The notes under the pieces: model-generated
Seen by the model: the letters and a program-made list of their open reading frames with translations, nothing else
Databases searched by the model: none
Told to the model about the DNA's origin: nothing
Translations under genes and position numbers: made by a program
NCBI GenBank assembly: GCA_049889095.1
Contig: JBLJFK010000002.1
Length of the DNA stretch: 64,000 nucleotides
Source of the DNA: Ewingella sp049889095
GTDB taxonomy: Bacteria > Pseudomonadota > Gammaproteobacteria > Enterobacterales > Enterobacteriaceae
Direction: 5' to 3' (one strand)
Shown: piece after piece, positions 63,307-64,000 of the stretch
Layout of the letters: each line of letters starts with the position of its first letter
How positions within the stretch are numbered: position 1 is the first letter of the stretch

Positions 63307-64000
63307 ATGAGTACGCGCACGCTGATGCTCCTGACCGGAGCCCTGACCATCACCTTAGGTTTCACTATCACCATCGGCTTGCTGAGCTGGCAGTCGAGCC
63401 AGCACCAGCGCAGGGTTGCAGAAAACTATCTGGGCAAAATTGCCGAGACCAACGCGCTTAATGTGCAGAAGGATCTGGAGTATGCCCGCACGGTAGCCAA
63501 AGATCTGGGACAAAGCCTGATCGCCTTGCCCGCTGCCGGGATCACCGACCGAAAAGTCGCTGAAGAGTTGATGAAGTACTCGCTCAAGCAGAATCCGAAT
63601 TACCTGTCGATGTCGGTGATTTTTGAGGAAAACGCTTTCGATGGCCGCGATGCTGAATTTGCTCAACGGCCGGACTCCACCCCCAAAGGCCGCTTTGCCC
63701 GCTTTGTCGACCGCGGAAGTGACGGCACCTTCACCCTGCATAACCTCGATTCCATTTTCAAACCAGGACAGGGCGACTACTACCTGATCCCGCAGAAGCT
63801 GCAAAAAGACGTGCTCACCGAGCCCTACAGCTACGCCTACAACGGCGTCGATACTCTGCTGACCTCCGTCGCCGCCGTGGTGATTGATGACAACCAGCTC
63901 AAAGCGGTGATCACCTCAGACATCTCCCTTGCATCGTTACAGAAAAGCGTTGGGGCAATCAGACCCTGGGAAGGCGTGGGCTACGCTCTGCTGCTGTCCA
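63307..64000 (+). CDS. Methyl-accepting chemotaxis protein, N-terminal part (dCache)
   Basis: The frame is open to the window end (231 codons seen). A signal-anchor helix (~6-27, LMLLTGALTITLGFTITIGLLSW) leads into a periplasmic dCache-type sensor domain containing MSVIFEENAFDGRDAEF and the YYLIP..EPYSYAY segment. The cytoplasmic signalling domain must lie beyond the window. The ATG has a weak ribosome site; a TTG at 63277, 8 bases after GGGGA, would add 10 basic residues. The amino-acid motif RxWY is not evident, so the ligand is open. Confidence 0.85.
   Translation, partial: MSTRTLMLLTGALTITLGFTITIGLLSWQSSQHQRRVAENYLGKIAETNALNVQKDLEYARTVAKDLGQSLIALPAAGITDRKVAEELMKYSLKQNPNYLSMSVIFEENAFDGRDAEFAQRPDSTPKGRFARFVDRGSDGTFTLHNLDSIFKPGQGDYYLIPQKLQKDVLTEPYSYAYNGVDTLLTSVAAVVIDDNQLKAVITSDISLASLQKSVGAIRPWEGVGYALLLS

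Noticed and set aside
63125..63310. 61-residue frame between repeat copy 3 and the chemoreceptor
   Set aside because: It overlays the FliA promoter and the receptor leader and lacks a ribosome site.

Overview
The window reads as chromosomal DNA of an enterobacterium (Enterobacterales, probably a Yersiniaceae-like genus such as Rahnella, Ewingella or Rouxiella; the genus is inference). The reasons are the mdtABCD-baeSR-yegP-yegQ-cyaR-yegS order, close matches to E. coli proteins (DcuS, DcuR, FumB, MaeA, RspA, RspB, YegP), and enterobacterial-type FNR, CRP, MntR, sigma54 and FliA sites. Genes are densely packed on both strands. No tRNA, rRNA, CRISPR array or intact transposon was seen.

Layout. 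1-10384: end of mdtA, then mdtB, mdtC, mdtD, baeS and baeR, a translationally coupled envelope-stress efflux operon. 10544-13846: yegP, trhP (yegQ), the small RNA CyaR and yegS. 14123-20584: a sugar-acid cluster (GPH symporter, YiaK-type dehydrogenase, rspA, rspB, ACS-type MFS transporter) in which three promoter regions share an ATAC-N2-GTAT dyad. 20723-24181: mntH with an MntR box, a small unknown gene, and a large cysteine-free unknown protein. 24225-30025: IclR regulator, a ribose-type sugar ABC transporter and an SMP-30 lactonase. 30212-31189: a Sel1-like exported protein.

31273-39975 is a poorly characterised catabolic cluster. A GntR regulator, an M20 amidohydrolase and a ProC-like reductase lie on the minus strand. 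A five-gene branched-chain-type ABC transporter and a VOC protein lie divergently on the plus strand. The intergenic region carries a sigma54 -24/-12 promoter, an NtrC-like dyad and GntR-type palindromes, so it looks like an induced nitrogen-scavenging system for an acylated amino compound.

40082-53436 is a C4-dicarboxylate block: dcuS-dcuR, an apbE flavin transferase, a three-domain soluble NADH:fumarate reductase, a DASS transporter, a FumB-like fumarase, an AEC carrier and the malic enzyme maeA. Together they could import malate or fumarate, interconvert them, reduce fumarate with NADH in the cytoplasm, and oxidise malate to pyruvate. A perfect FNR box lies between the reductase and the transporter.

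53452-63306 looks like accessory DNA. The last 30 bases of maeA plus part of its downstream terminator recur at 62454 (45 bp identical) and 63093 (29 bp identical). These copies bracket a virK-like gene, a TriC-like RND pump with its adaptor and two-component system, a MipA/OmpV gene, two tiny genes and a DUF1304 gene. The window ends inside a chemoreceptor gene preceded by a FliA promoter.
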